DNA from: Pseudomonadota bacterium
GTDB taxonomy: Bacteria; Desulfobacterota; S145-22
DNA: 43,626 nucleotides
Assembly: GCA_015493505.1 (NCBI GenBank)
Contig: WGDA01000049.1
Location: forward strand, 1-43,626
Direction: 5' to 3'
Position numbers and translations under genes: made by a program. Shown in pieces: positions 18,791 to 28,600 of this stretch (its first letter is position 1; each line of letters opens with the position of its first letter). A model generated the notes under the pieces. The model had not been told where the DNA came from. It was given only the letters and a program-made list of their open reading frames with translations, and made no database searches.

Positions 18791-20338
18791 ATGGATAAAG
18801 AATTTGAAAAAACCATAAAAAAACTAAGGGATATAAAAAAGACAGCGATCATGGGCGGGGGAAAGGAGGAAATTTCGCGACAACACGCCAAGGGGAAACT
18901 AACCGCGCGCGAAAGGATTGATCGCCTTTTGGACCCTGGTTCCTTTGTCGAGTTGGGAATGTTGGGGGCCAGCAAGGAGGACGCGGAAAAAAATATCTAT
19001 GGCGATGGAATCGTTACGGGTTTTGGAAAGATTGAAAACCGAATGGTCGGAATTTTCTCACAGGATTACACGGTTTGGCGTGGTTCTTTTGGTGAGATAC
19101 ATCGTTTAAAAATGAACAACATCATGGATAAATCCCGGGAGTTGGGAGTTCCGATGGTTTGTTTGTGGGATGGTTCGGGAGGGCGCCTTGAGCTTAATGC
19201 CTACATAACTCCCGCCCATTATTCCACCTTTAAACGTTTCGCGAAAAATTCAGGCTTGATTCCCCAGATTTCAGCCATGCTTGGGCCGTCTCCCGGAAAT
19301 GGCGCCTATGGGCCTGCCATGACTGATTTCATCTTTATGGTTGATGGGTTAAGTTACGTTTTTGCCACTGGTCCAAGGGGAACGAGAGAGGAGGTTGGCG
19401 AAGAAATCTCCATGGATGAGTTGGGTGGGGCTCAGGTTCATTGCCAGAAATCAGGATTGGGTGACGCGCGGTTTCCTTCGGAGGACGCCTGTTTTACTGG
19501 CATTAGAAAACTTTTGTCGTTTTTGCCCTCCAACAATGAAGAGTTTCCGCCGGATAAAGCGCCGGTTCAGTTTCCTCCTTTGATCAACAATAGACTCGTT
19601 GACATTGTCCCGAGTAATCCCAAGAAGACTTACGATATGCGTCAGGTTGTCAAGGAAATTGTGGATGAAGGAGATTTTTTTGAAATCAAACCAGAATTCG
19701 CGCAAAATATCTTAACGGGATTTGCCCGCATGAATGGTCATGTTGTCGGGATTCTTGCCAATCAGCCTCTCTATTTGGCTGGCTCTTTGACCATCGACGC
19801 CTCCGTGAAAGCGGCCCGGTTCGTCCGTTTCGCCGATTGCTTCAATATCCCGCTTATGATGTTGGTGGACACGACGGGATACCTTCCCGGGTCACAACAG
19901 GAGCACAACGGCCTCCTCCGCCATGGCGCCAAACTTCCCTTCGCGATCGCGGAATCAACGGTTCCCAAGATTGCGCTTCTCATCCGGAAGGCCTATGGAG
20001 GGGCGAAGCCGGCAATGGGTATCGACAAGGATCTGGGCATCCACGTGGTTTATGCCTGGCCGATCGCGGAATCAGGGGTTATGGGAGCCCGCGCCACCGT
20101 CAAAGTTCTTTTCAAGCATGAAATCGAAGCCGCTCCTGATCCATCCGCCTTTTTTGAACAGAAAGTTTCAGAGTTCAGAAAAACCGAAGACCCCTACATG
20201 ATGGCAAATTCTACCTTTATTGACGATATTATCGAACCGTCGGAGACCAGAGCCCGTCTGATCTCGACCTTGGAAGTGCTTTTGGCCAAGCGTAAGAAAC
20301 TTACAGGGAAGGTAAATCATGGAAATATACCTCTTTGA
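18791..20338 (+). CDS. Acyl-CoA carboxylase carboxyltransferase subunit (PccB/MmdA-like)
   Basis: ISRQHAKGKLTARERIDRLLDPGSFVELGM, GPSPGNGAYGPAMTDFIFMV, DTTGYLPGSQQEHNGLLRHGAKL. ATG 18791 preceded by ggag; the ORF-track start at 18764 also possible. Confidence 0.93.
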   Translation: MDKEFEKTIKKLRDIKKTAIMGGGKEEISRQHAKGKLTARERIDRLLDPGSFVELGMLGASKEDAEKNIYGDGIVTGFGKIENRMVGIFSQDYTVWRGSFGEIHRLKMNNIMDKSRELGVPMVCLWDGSGGRLELNAYITPAHYSTFKRFAKNSGLIPQISAMLGPSPGNGAYGPAMTDFIFMVDGLSYVFATGPRGTREEVGEEISMDELGGAQVHCQKSGLGDARFPSEDACFTGIRKLLSFLPSNNEEFPPDKAPVQFPPLINNRLVDIVPSNPKKTYDMRQVVKEIVDEGDFFEIKPEFAQNILTGFARMNGHVVGILANQPLYLAGSLTIDASVKAARFVRFADCFNIPLMMLVDTTGYLPGSQQEHNGLLRHGAKLPFAIAESTVPKIALLIRKAYGGAKPAMGIDKDLGIHVVYAWPIAESGVMGARATVKVLFKHEIEAAPDPSAFFEQKVSEFRKTEDPYMMANSTFIDDIIEPSETRARLISTLEVLLAKRKKLTGKVNHGNIPL

Positions 20339-20413
20339 ATCAAATTATCTTGGCAACGTTTTTTTAACGGGATGATCTCTTGTCACACTGGTGAGGCACG
20401 TTCTGGAGGCATT

Positions 20414-20956
20414 TTATTCCAGCCACCTGCGGATTCTCCAGAGGATTTGATCGTATTTTCTGGCTCTCAGAACCTTGAGAACCACCGGGGTGCCCGGGGG
20501 GGCAATCCCGTGCAGCGGGTATTTCTTGTCGCGGATGATAAGGGTCTGTGCCGTTTTTCCAGAGGCCCCCATGACGAATGGAATGGTTTTCAGCCCTTTG
20601 TGCAGGTTTTGAATGGTCTTCCAGCCGTTTCCGAGGGATTTAAAGGTGCCACGCTCGAGTGAGGGGGGAGGCAGGCCGTTTTGTGATTTGAAAGAAATGC
20701 CTGTTAAGACGAACAGCCTTCCGCGCAGAATCCGGTAATATTCCAGGTAGGTGGCGTGGGCGCGCCTGTAAACGAGGACGAAACTGTCGTTCGCCTTCAC
20801 GGCTGCCCAGAAGAGAGGGGTATGGGTGTCGCTGTTATCAATCCGAAGAAAGACCTGGTAGGAGGAGAGGTAAAAGGCCCACGCCGCTAAAACGAAAATT
20901 AAGAATGATTTCCCCTGAAAAACGGGATTTCTTTTCGATTTCCTGGTATAGGGCAT
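20414..20956 (-). CDS. Membrane-anchored hypothetical protein, DUF1850-like
   Basis: N-terminal TM (FLIFVLAAWAFYLSSYQVFL) followed by a beta-rich region resembling DUF1850 (FVLVYRRAHATYLEYYRI...LFVLTGISFKSQNGLPP). Weak family recall. Confidence 0.5.
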   Translation of the reverse strand: MPYTRKSKRNPVFQGKSFLIFVLAAWAFYLSSYQVFLRIDNSDTHTPLFWAAVKANDSFVLVYRRAHATYLEYYRILRGRLFVLTGISFKSQNGLPPPSLERGTFKSLGNGWKTIQNLHKGLKTIPFVMGASGKTAQTLIIRDKKYPLHGIAPPGTPVVLKVLRARKYDQILWRIRRWLE

Positions 20957-21001
20957 TCTTTTCTTCGCGGGCAGGAGGGCTCCTAAAGGTGGGGCGGGTG
21001 G

Positions 21002-21877
21002 TTAGGTTTTTCTGGTTCCGTCCTCATTGTAGTCATACCATCCCTTTCGCGTTTTAACCCCCAGATGTCCCGCGCGGACCTTTCGCTGCATGAGCACGGG
21101 GGGATAGAATTTCATGTCCTTTGTCTCTTCGTACGTGGACATCATGGCCTGCATCATGACATCCAGCCCGACCATGTCTCCTGTTTCGAAGGGACCCATG
21201 CGGCGCCCGAAGGCCAGGCGCATCCCCGTGTCGATTTCCTCCACGGTGGCAATGCCCTCTTCGACGAGCCGGATCGCCTCGATGGTGCTGGGGAAGTTGA
21301 TGCGGTTCAGCAGGAAGCCAGCGATGTCGCGTTCCACGCGGATCGGTTTCTTGCCTATCTGTTCCACGAACGCGACGCCGGAATTCATCGTTTTGTCGGA
21401 CGTGGTGACTCCCCGAATCACCTCCACGGCGTTCATCATTTGCGCGGGGCTGAAAAAATGCAGTCCCAGGACACGTTCGGGATAGCGGGAGACAGCGGCG
21501 AGTTCCGTGATGGGAATGGCGGAGGTGTCGGACGCCAGAGGGGCGTCTTCTCTGACTATACCTGAAAGGGCTTTAAAAATTTTCTGTTTCAGGCTGACAT
21601 CTTCCGGAACGTTTTCGATGACAATATCCACGTTGCTCAATTCATCGAGAATGGTTGTCAGCGAGATCCTGGACAGAATGGTGTCGGCGTCCTCCTTCAG
21701 TTTCCCTTTCTCGACAAACTTTTCCACAGACCAGGCGATGTTTTTCCTCGCTGTTTCAAGGGCAGTGTCATGAATATCCATTAAAATGACCCGCATGCCC
21801 GCCTGCGCGCAGACCTGGGCGATTCCGCTTCCCATTAGTCCCGCCCCCACAATTCCCACGTCGTGAAATGCCATCAT
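21002..21877 (-). CDS. 3-hydroxyacyl-CoA (3-hydroxybutyryl-CoA) dehydrogenase
   Basis: VGIVGAGLMGSGIAQVCAQAGMRVILMDI Rossmann motif; GLHFFSPAQMMNAVEVIRG; RVERDIAGFLLNRI. Confidence 0.95.
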   Translation of the reverse strand: MMAFHDVGIVGAGLMGSGIAQVCAQAGMRVILMDIHDTALETARKNIAWSVEKFVEKGKLKEDADTILSRISLTTILDELSNVDIVIENVPEDVSLKQKIFKALSGIVREDAPLASDTSAIPITELAAVSRYPERVLGLHFFSPAQMMNAVEVIRGVTTSDKTMNSGVAFVEQIGKKPIRVERDIAGFLLNRINFPSTIEAIRLVEEGIATVEEIDTGMRLAFGRRMGPFETGDMVGLDVMMQAMMSTYEETKDMKFYPPVLMQRKVRAGHLGVKTRKGWYDYNEDGTRKT

Positions 21878-22033
21878 GTCTCCCTCAAGTGTGTTTTGCC
21901 AGAAATACGTTGGATTTAATGTTGTTTTTTGTGATTATAGGGAATCCTCCCCGGCAGGTCAAGGAAAACACGCGAACCGGCATACCACTACCGGTGCCTT
22001 GAGTGCGCGTTTCCGAGGGTTGGAATTTCTGTT

Positions 22034-22912
22034 ATGATAAATGGCATGAAAAGAATATGGGCGTGTTCAAGGTTCTGGGTGGTTTTGATCCCCTTCTTGT
22101 TTCAGGTGGCTTGCGCGACGGTCCCCTACACGGGCAGGAGCCAGTTGATGCTTGTCAGTCCCAGCGAAGAGCTTGCCCTGGGGGCCAAGGCAGCCCAGGA
22201 GATTCTCAAGAAAGAGCCCGAGTGTTTCGACCCCCGATACACGGAACCGGTCCGGCGGGTCGGCATCCGTATCGCGCAGGCGGCCAACCGTCCTGATTTC
22301 CAGTGGGAATTTCATGTGATCTGCAAGCCGAAGGTGGTCAACGCCTTCTGCCTCCCAGGGGGGAAGATCTTTGTGTACACGGGGATTTTCAAATACGCCA
22401 CTTCCGACGCGGAGTTGGCAACGGTGATCGGGCACGAGGTAGGGCATGCCGTCGCCCGCCACGGGGCAGAACGGATGAGCCTCGCGCTCCTGGCGCAACT
22501 GGGGGAGGCGGCTGGCGCCGCTGCTCTAAACATCCAGACGGAAGGCGCCATGCGGGCCTTTGACACCGCGTATGGGCTGGTCACGAACGTGGGTTTCCTG
22601 CTTCCGTACAGCCGCCGGCAGGAATACGAGGCAGATCACATCGGCCTCATCCTGATGGCGCTGGCGGGCTATGATCCGCATGCTGCCCTGACTTTCTGGC
22701 AGAAAATGGCACAGGAGTCTAAGGGCAAACATCCCATCGAGTTTCTCTCCACCCATCCACTTGACGCGAACCGGATCGCCCGAATCCGGGCCCTCATTCC
22801 CGAGGCCATGAAATACTATCGCCCTTATCAGGGATGGCTATGGCCATTTATCCCTCTGAACCATCTGGCTTATGGGACATCCAGCCGGATCATCCGAGTC
22901 GCCATTCGGTGA
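22034..22912 (+). CDS. M48-family zinc metallopeptidase, lipoprotein
   Basis: Signal with lipobox-like FQVACA, HEVGHAVARHGAERM (HExxH), EYEADHIGLILMALAGYDP. Confidence 0.95.
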   Translation: MINGMKRIWACSRFWVVLIPFLFQVACATVPYTGRSQLMLVSPSEELALGAKAAQEILKKEPECFDPRYTEPVRRVGIRIAQAANRPDFQWEFHVICKPKVVNAFCLPGGKIFVYTGIFKYATSDAELATVIGHEVGHAVARHGAERMSLALLAQLGEAAGAAALNIQTEGAMRAFDTAYGLVTNVGFLLPYSRRQEYEADHIGLILMALAGYDPHAALTFWQKMAQESKGKHPIEFLSTHPLDANRIARIRALIPEAMKYYRPYQGWLWPFIPLNHLAYGTSSRIIRVAIR

Positions 22913-23271
22913 AAGGCAACCAGCACAGATCGGGGGTCCAGGTCCTCGTGCGCCCAGAACCGGATTCGGTTTTCGCTGTCCATGGCCAGGGTGGCACCGT
23001 TATCGAGCTTGAACACCTTGGATCCGGATCCTGGATTCACCTCGATCAGGCTATCGGTCTTTACCTGTTCCACTTCGAGGGTCTTTTCCTCGAAATCCAT
23101 AAGCGCCCGCTGGGCCAGCATGTACAGGACATGTTTTCCCTGCTGGCCGCCACCTCCCCCCATCATGCGAATCAGGCCTTGCTGAGCGACGCCTTTTCCG
23201 GGGGAGGCGATACAGGCCATGGCCTTGAAAACCTCTCTGCCGTCGATGAGAATTGAAATTTCGTCATCCAT
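22870..23271 (-). CDS. Conserved-looking hypothetical protein, 133 aa
   Basis: MDDEISILIDGREVFKAMACIASPGKGVAQQGLIRMMGGGGGQQGKH... Credible composition; overlaps the 3' end of the convergent M48 gene by about 43 bp. Confidence 0.6.
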   Translation of the reverse strand: MDDEISILIDGREVFKAMACIASPGKGVAQQGLIRMMGGGGGQQGKHVLYMLAQRALMDFEEKTLEVEQVKTDSLIEVNPGSGSKVFKLDNGATLAMDSENRIRFWAHEDLDPRSVLVAFHRMATRMIRLDVP

Positions 23272-23362
23272 GATCTTCGCCTCTATCTCTATATTTCTTG
23301 ATGTTTCACGGGGTTACTCACGCATTGACACCCATATTTTTTTCAATTAAACTTGACAAAAT

Positions 23363-23389
23363 TAATGTTTAGCACAAATTGGGCGATAA
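23363..23389 (+). promoter_or_regulatory. Putative sigma-28 (FliA) promoter
   Basis: TAATGTTT-N11-GGCGATAA versus consensus TAAAGTTT-N11-GCCGATAA; 34 nt upstream of the CDS at 23423. Confidence 0.65.
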
Positions 23390-23422
23390 AAGAAAGTAGA
23401 AAAGAAGAAGAAGGGTTTCAAA

Positions 23423-23743
23423 ATGCCTGGGGGGTTTGATTTATCGGTCGTGTTGAGCCAGACATCGGCCGTGGAGAAAATGCAGCAGTTACAAAACCCG
23501 AACCCGGATACCCGGCAGCAACAGTTTGCCTCGCGCCTGGAAGTTGAGCGGCAAAAAGAGCGTTCAAACATTCAGGACACCAAGGCGGCGGAAGAGACCA
23601 GGATCCATCCGGATCAAGGCCGGGAGAACCGCAGGAAGGGTCAACAGAAGGGAAATCCGCGACAAGAGGCGCGGGAAACACCCTCCAAGCCAACAGCTCC
23701 CCTCGGAATCGATGAGGGACAGCTCATCGATATCAAAATATAA
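23423..23743 (+). CDS. Small hydrophilic flagellar-locus hypothetical protein
   Basis: First gene of the flagellar operon; 106 aa, Gln/Arg/Glu-rich; good SD (aagaagaagggtt). Confidence 0.65.
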   Translation: MPGGFDLSVVLSQTSAVEKMQQLQNPNPDTRQQQFASRLEVERQKERSNIQDTKAAEETRIHPDQGRENRRKGQQKGNPRQEARETPSKPTAPLGIDEGQLIDIKI

Positions 23744-24217
23744 ATGCACGCGGTTCCCACCACCTGGACGCTTATTCAGATTGTTATCGATTGCCTTCTC
23801 ATCTTTCTTATCGTTTTTTTCTTGCTGGTTCTGATGAAAGAGCGGAAAGAACGCGCCCTCCTGAAAGAATGGATACAGAAACAGTCCCGTGTGTTTACCG
23901 ATCTCGTTCACGCCTCGGACGAAAAGGCGGAAACTTTGTCCGCCACGGTGGAAGAGCTCATCAAACGCCTTCGACGCGAAATCACCGTGGCGCAATCCGC
24001 TTTGGAGTCCCTTGAAAGGATCTCCGTAAAGGGAAAACCGGCTCCCTCTCACAATCAGCGGCCGGAGACGCGAGTCAAAAGGCCCCCTTCGGAGAGAGAA
24101 GCCATTCGCTATCTGTTGAAAAAGGGCGTGAAACCCCTGGAAATCAGCAGGCAGCTTGATGTCCCGATCGGTGAAGTTGAGCTGGTAAGCCAGCTGGAAT
24201 CTGAACAGCACGATTAA
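23744..24217 (+). CDS. DUF2802-like membrane protein with C-terminal HTH-like segment
   Basis: N-terminal TM, coiled coil, then EREAIRYLLKKGVKPLEISRQLDVPIGEVELVSQL; flagellar context. Confidence 0.7.
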   Translation: MHAVPTTWTLIQIVIDCLLIFLIVFFLLVLMKERKERALLKEWIQKQSRVFTDLVHASDEKAETLSATVEELIKRLRREITVAQSALESLERISVKGKPAPSHNQRPETRVKRPPSEREAIRYLLKKGVKPLEISRQLDVPIGEVELVSQLESEQHD

Positions 24218-24219
24218 CC

Positions 24220-25647
24220 ATGGATATTTCCGGCATCCTCAACCTCATTCAGGGAAGCCGCCTGATTAAGACAGGTGACGACCTGAAACCCCTGACGGAA
24301 CCCAAAGACGTTTTTTACCTGAAGCCAGGCGACGTCCTTGAAGGCAGGATCGTGAAAAACCTGCCTGACAACCGGGTCGTGCTGCTGACGGGTAAGCGTG
24401 AGCTGACTGCCCGAACGAACCTGCCCCTTAAGGCGGGGGAGCAGATTCAGGTAGAGGTTCAGAGCACGAAGGGTGAAATCCTCCTGAAGGTCCTGAATCG
24501 GCGCCCTACCATGGAGGGGATGGTCAAACAGGAATTGAAGCCACTGCTCGGGAGGCTGCATCGCCCCATTGCCAGGGTGATTCAGGACGTGGAAACAGCC
24601 ATTCAGTCCATCCTCTCATCACCCTCCTCTCTCCAGGACAAGGAACTGGTAACGCTGCTGGACCGGCTTTCCACCCTCCTGAAAGAGCTGAATGTCACAC
24701 CTGAAGGGCGGGAGCCCCCATCCGCCGGAAAAGAGCCGCCGCCTTCTGCCCCCGTTTTGGCTGAAACTTCCCAAAGCACGTTGTCACTGCCCGCGCAGCC
24801 CGATCGGGAGATGACCCCTTTGCTGAAATGGATTCAGGATTCCGGGCTTGAGTGGGAAAACAAGGTATGGCAGTTTTTTGAGGCCCCCCCCGAAAACCTT
24901 GCCGACGCAATCAAGGCACTGATTCAGAGTGATCTCAAAGGGCTGACACAGAAAATCATCGACCAACTGCCCATGTCTGGACAGCGGGAAGCGCCCACGA
25001 AAGGCCCATTTCCCTCGGAACTGGCGCGAAGCGGGTCCACCAGTCCGAAGCACGCCCAGGCAGCGGCACGGGATGGGGAAGGCGCGCGCGTCAGCCAGGA
25101 ACCTCAGCCGACAGTCCCTTCCCCCTCCCTGCACATGGGAAACAGCGAAGCCCTGAATCAGCTTGCCACGCACCTTGAGCAGTTGTCCCAGACAATCCAG
25201 GCGCATCAGTTGTTGAACGTGGTTCAGCATGATGTGAATCAGCAGTTTTACTTTCAGATTCCCCTGGCACTGTCGGATGGGGTGAAACCCCTGGATCTGT
25301 TTGTTTACAGAAAAAGGGAAAAGCCAGATTCGAGCAGGCCGGAGGCTGGCGATGAACGCCATGACTTCTGGGTGGTGTTTTTCCTGACGCTCAGTACGTT
25401 GGGGAGCTTGAGAATCGATTTGAAAACCAGCCGGAAGTCCCTCACAGTCAGTATTTTGACGGGCACGGAAAAGGCCGCCCGCCATATCGCGCCGTTCCTT
25501 CCGGAGCTTGAAGAGGCCCTTGGCGCGATAGGGTTTCAGGTCAGAGGGACAAAGGTGGAACCGGCGAAAGACGGCGTCGTAAAGCCACCGGACCCGGTGG
25601 GTACGCACCCGTTTATGAGGAAAGGGATGGTGAGTATCGTTGCCTGA
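24220..25647 (+). CDS. FliK-like flagellar hook-length control protein
   Basis: Low-complexity middle and C-terminal Flg_hook-like domain (QQFYFQIPLALSDGVKPLDLFVYRK...LGSLRIDLKTSRKSLTVSI...LPELEEALGAIGFQV). Confidence 0.75.
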   Translation: MDISGILNLIQGSRLIKTGDDLKPLTEPKDVFYLKPGDVLEGRIVKNLPDNRVVLLTGKRELTARTNLPLKAGEQIQVEVQSTKGEILLKVLNRRPTMEGMVKQELKPLLGRLHRPIARVIQDVETAIQSILSSPSSLQDKELVTLLDRLSTLLKELNVTPEGREPPSAGKEPPPSAPVLAETSQSTLSLPAQPDREMTPLLKWIQDSGLEWENKVWQFFEAPPENLADAIKALIQSDLKGLTQKIIDQLPMSGQREAPTKGPFPSELARSGSTSPKHAQAAARDGEGARVSQEPQPTVPSPSLHMGNSEALNQLATHLEQLSQTIQAHQLLNVVQHDVNQQFYFQIPLALSDGVKPLDLFVYRKREKPDSSRPEAGDERHDFWVVFFLTLSTLGSLRIDLKTSRKSLTVSILTGTEKAARHIAPFLPELEEALGAIGFQVRGTKVEPAKDGVVKPPDPVGTHPFMRKGMVSIVA

Positions 25648-25933
25648 TGAGAAGGGAAAGCCTGAGAGGAAAACGGCCGTCGCGCTGGCTTACAAGCCGG
25701 AGAAAGACACCGCCCCCCGGGTAACGGCCAAAGGAAAGGGCCTCGTCGCGGAAAAAATAATCGCTCTTGCCCGAGATCACGGCATCCCCATTCGGGACGA
25801 CCCGGACCTTGTAACGGTACTGGCGGCTCTTGAACTCGACCGGGAAATCCCACCGGAGCTTTATAAAGCCATAGCGGAGGTATTCGCTTTTATCTATCGT
25901 ATCAACCAGACGTCAAAAAACCGGCCATCGTAG
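25640..25933 (+). CDS. FlhB C-terminal-domain-like protein (FlhX/EscU-YscU-HrcU family)
   Basis: KTAVALAYKPEKDTAPRVTAKGKGLVAEKIIALARDHGIPIRDDPDLVTVLAALELDREIPPELYKAIAEVFAFIY; TTG start overlapping the upstream stop. Confidence 0.9.
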   Translation: MPDEKGKPERKTAVALAYKPEKDTAPRVTAKGKGLVAEKIIALARDHGIPIRDDPDLVTVLAALELDREIPPELYKAIAEVFAFIYRINQTSKNRPS

Positions 25934-25936
25934 GGA

Positions 25937-25963
25937 AAAATCTGCCAGGCTGGCAAAGATTTT
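25937..25963 (+). terminator. Hairpin terminator-like sequence after the FlhX-like gene
   Basis: aaaatctgcca-ggc-tggcaaagatttt inverted repeat ending in a short T-run. Confidence 0.55.
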
Positions 25964-26041
25964 CTGGAACGCGCGCCGCTCATTTTTACGGGTTCTTGAT
26001 AAATTTTATGTATTTTAAACAAGTTACATCATTATCTCCCG

Positions 26042-26057
26042 TGGCATATCTTTTGCT
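26042..26057 (+). promoter_or_regulatory. Putative sigma-54 (-24/-12) promoter upstream of flgF
   Basis: TGGCAT-N5-TTGC with exactly 10 nt between the invariant GG and GC; about 27 nt upstream of the ATG. Confidence 0.75.
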
Positions 26058-26083
26058 TTACTCTGTCACGGGAGGAAAAAACG

Positions 26084-26836
26084 ATGATGAAAGGAATTTA
26101 CGTTGCCACTTCAGGCGCCTTGGCGATTCAGCGTCAGATGGCAAACATCGCCAACAACCTGGCGAATATCGACACCTCCGGTTACAAGAAAAACATTCCC
26201 GTTTTTACTTCTATTTCCGCCAAACAGGTGGCATCCACTGTGGGCGGGTCTTCCACTCTTCCTAACCCTTTGACCTATACGGCCATCGCGCAGAATAAGC
26301 CGGATTTTACTCAGGGTCCCCTCGTCAGGACGGGAGATCCCATGCAAGTGGCACTGGAAGGGCCAGGTTTTTTTACCATTCAGACCATGAACAACGAGAT
26401 TCGATACACGCGTACCCTTAATTTGGTGGTGACACGGGATGGCAGGCTTCTGACCAAGGGTGGAGAGAGGGTAATTGGCCAGAACAATCGCCCCATTGAA
26501 AACTTGACCGAGGCACCCCTGGAGATCGGGCCGGATGGAGGGCTTTCTCAGGAGGGGAATCTGGTTGGCCAGTTGAAGATGGTTGATTTCCCCAAACCGT
26601 ATCCGCTGGAAAAGGTCGGATATGGAATGTATCGGCTGACGCAGCAGGTGGCGCCGACGAAGGTGAAAAACACGGTGGTTCATCAGGGGATGGTGGAGAA
26701 ACCGAATGTCAGCCCGGTCCGGGAGATGACCCAGATGATTGTCGCGCTCAGGGGGTATGAGGCGTATCAGAAAGTGATTACAAGCATGGACGACCTGGCC
26801 GGTAAGGCCGTCAATGATCTTGGACGCGTTGGATAA
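26084..26836 (+). CDS. flgF: Flagellar basal-body rod protein FlgF
   Basis: [27 protein letters not shown]-terminus; C-terminal [28 protein letters not shown]. Confidence 0.95.
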   Translation: MMKGIYVATSGALAIQRQMANIANNLANIDTSGYKKNIPVFTSISAKQVASTVGGSSTLPNPLTYTAIAQNKPDFTQGPLVRTGDPMQVALEGPGFFTIQTMNNEIRYTRTLNLVVTRDGRLLTKGGERVIGQNNRPIENLTEAPLEIGPDGGLSQEGNLVGQLKMVDFPKPYPLEKVGYGMYRLTQQVAPTKVKNTVVHQGMVEKPNVSPVREMTQMIVALRGYEAYQKVITSMDDLAGKAVNDLGRVG

Positions 26837-26850
26837 AAGGAGGGTTAAGG

Positions 26851-27639
26851 ATGATTCGAGCATTATGGACGGCGGCTTCGGGGATGGAGGCCCAAACCCT
26901 TAAAATGGACAACATCTCCAACAATCTGGCGAACGTGAGTACCGTCGGGTTCAAACGCAGCCGCGTGGACTTTCAGGACCTCCTTTATCAGACCCTTCGG
27001 GAGCCTGGCGTGGAATCCTCCAACGGTAACCAGATTCCCACGGGAATGCAGGTTGGCCTGGGGGTCCGACCGGCGGCGATTACCAAGATCTTCCTCCAGG
27101 GTGATTACCAGAAGACAGACAATGACCTGGATCTCGCCATCGAAGGGAGGGGATTTTTCCAGATCACCTTGCCAGACGGAACCATCGCCTATACCCGCTG
27201 CGGTGCTTTCAAGCTGGACAGCGATGGAACCATCGTGACATCTGATGGCTACAAGCTCGAGCCGGAAATTACCATTCCTGAAGACGCGACCTCTATCACG
27301 GTCACGGATGATGGAACCATTTCCGTGACGACACCCGGGACAACGACCCCGAGTGAGGTGGGCACCATTGAGTTGGCAACTTTTCCTAACCAGGCGGGAC
27401 TGAAGAGTATAGGGCGGAACCTGTTTGTCAAGACGCAGGCTTCCGGGGACGAGACAACCGGAACGCCCGGCCTGGATGGATATGGGACCATCGCGCAGGG
27501 ATTCCTGGAAATGTCGAATGTCAGCGTGGTGGACGAAATGGTCAATATGATCGTCAGCCAGCGGGCGTATGAAATTAATTCAAAGGCGGTACAAACCTCT
27601 GACGAAATGCTTCAAACGGCGAATAACCTCAAGAGGTAA
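26851..27639 (+). CDS. flgG: Flagellar distal rod protein FlgG
   Basis: [71 protein letters not shown]. Confidence 0.97.
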   Translation: MIRALWTAASGMEAQTLKMDNISNNLANVSTVGFKRSRVDFQDLLYQTLREPGVESSNGNQIPTGMQVGLGVRPAAITKIFLQGDYQKTDNDLDLAIEGRGFFQITLPDGTIAYTRCGAFKLDSDGTIVTSDGYKLEPEITIPEDATSITVTDDGTISVTTPGTTTPSEVGTIELATFPNQAGLKSIGRNLFVKTQASGDETTGTPGLDGYGTIAQGFLEMSNVSVVDEMVNMIVSQRAYEINSKAVQTSDEMLQTANNLKR

Positions 27640-28599
27640 GTGATGAAACGGTTTGTTAACGCGCTGGTTTTGACCGGTATGTTCCTTGCCTTTATGACTG
27701 GGGTGGGAAATGCCTCTCGACAGAGGTGGATGATCCGCCCCTTTACGGAGGTATCGAGGAGCGCGGTAACCCTTCGGGATCTTCTGCTGAGCCCGGAAGC
27801 CCTGGATAAATTGGGGCCTGGAACGCTGAACCACGTGGTCTTGCGTGTGCCGAACCCTGGCGAGGCTCACGTGACACGTGGCCAGTTGCTCAGTGAATTC
27901 CGGAGCTTTTTGGGTGGAACGGTTCTGGCGTCCCTCCAGGTGCCAACGAGTGGCGTGACGATCCGCCGTGTCTTTCGGATCGATACGGGTGAGGTGGTTG
28001 AGGTTTTCAAGAAGGTCATTTTTTCCCGCTATGGGGGCCTTGGCAGAATTCACGTGCGGGACGTGAAGATTTCGGGAAACACACAGATTCCCAGCCCGTA
28101 TTACAGGATTGTGGCGTACGCGCCGGCGCGGTTTCGAAAGGTGATGAACATCAAAATGAAGGTGTTGGGAAAAGGATGGCGGCGCACGATCTTTGCGCGG
28201 GGCAGGGTATCCATCACCGCGACGGTTCTCGTTGCCAAGCGCTATATCACCAAAGGGGAGAAAATAGGGCCGGACAACACCACGCTGATAGAGCAGGATA
28301 TTACCCATCTTTATAAATCTTACCTGACCAGCGCCCGTCAATGTGAAGGCCTGGTGGCCAGAAGCTCCATCCCGGAGGGGCATGTCATCAGCCCCGAAAA
28401 CCTCACAAGCCCCATTCTGGTGAACAATGGCGCGATTGTCACAATTCAGGCGCAATCCCCCAATATCCTTGTCAGAACCCTTGGGGTGGCAAAGCAGCGT
28501 GGAAGGCGGGGAGACATTATCCGGGTGGAAAACCTTCAGTCTAAAAAAATCATTTACGCCAAAGTGACCGCGAAAAACCTTGTCACAGTGGAGTTTTAA
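27640..28599 (+). CDS. flgA: Flagellar P-ring assembly chaperone FlgA
   Basis: Signal peptide and SAF-like C-terminus (VLVAKRYITKGEKIGPDNTTLIEQDIT...RGDIIRVENLQSKKIIYAKVTAKNLVTVEF). Confidence 0.93.
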   Translation: MMKRFVNALVLTGMFLAFMTGVGNASRQRWMIRPFTEVSRSAVTLRDLLLSPEALDKLGPGTLNHVVLRVPNPGEAHVTRGQLLSEFRSFLGGTVLASLQVPTSGVTIRRVFRIDTGEVVEVFKKVIFSRYGGLGRIHVRDVKISGNTQIPSPYYRIVAYAPARFRKVMNIKMKVLGKGWRRTIFARGRVSITATVLVAKRYITKGEKIGPDNTTLIEQDITHLYKSYLTSARQCEGLVARSSIPEGHVISPENLTSPILVNNGAIVTIQAQSPNILVRTLGVAKQRGRRGDIIRVENLQSKKIIYAKVTAKNLVTVEF

Positions 28600-28600
28600 A

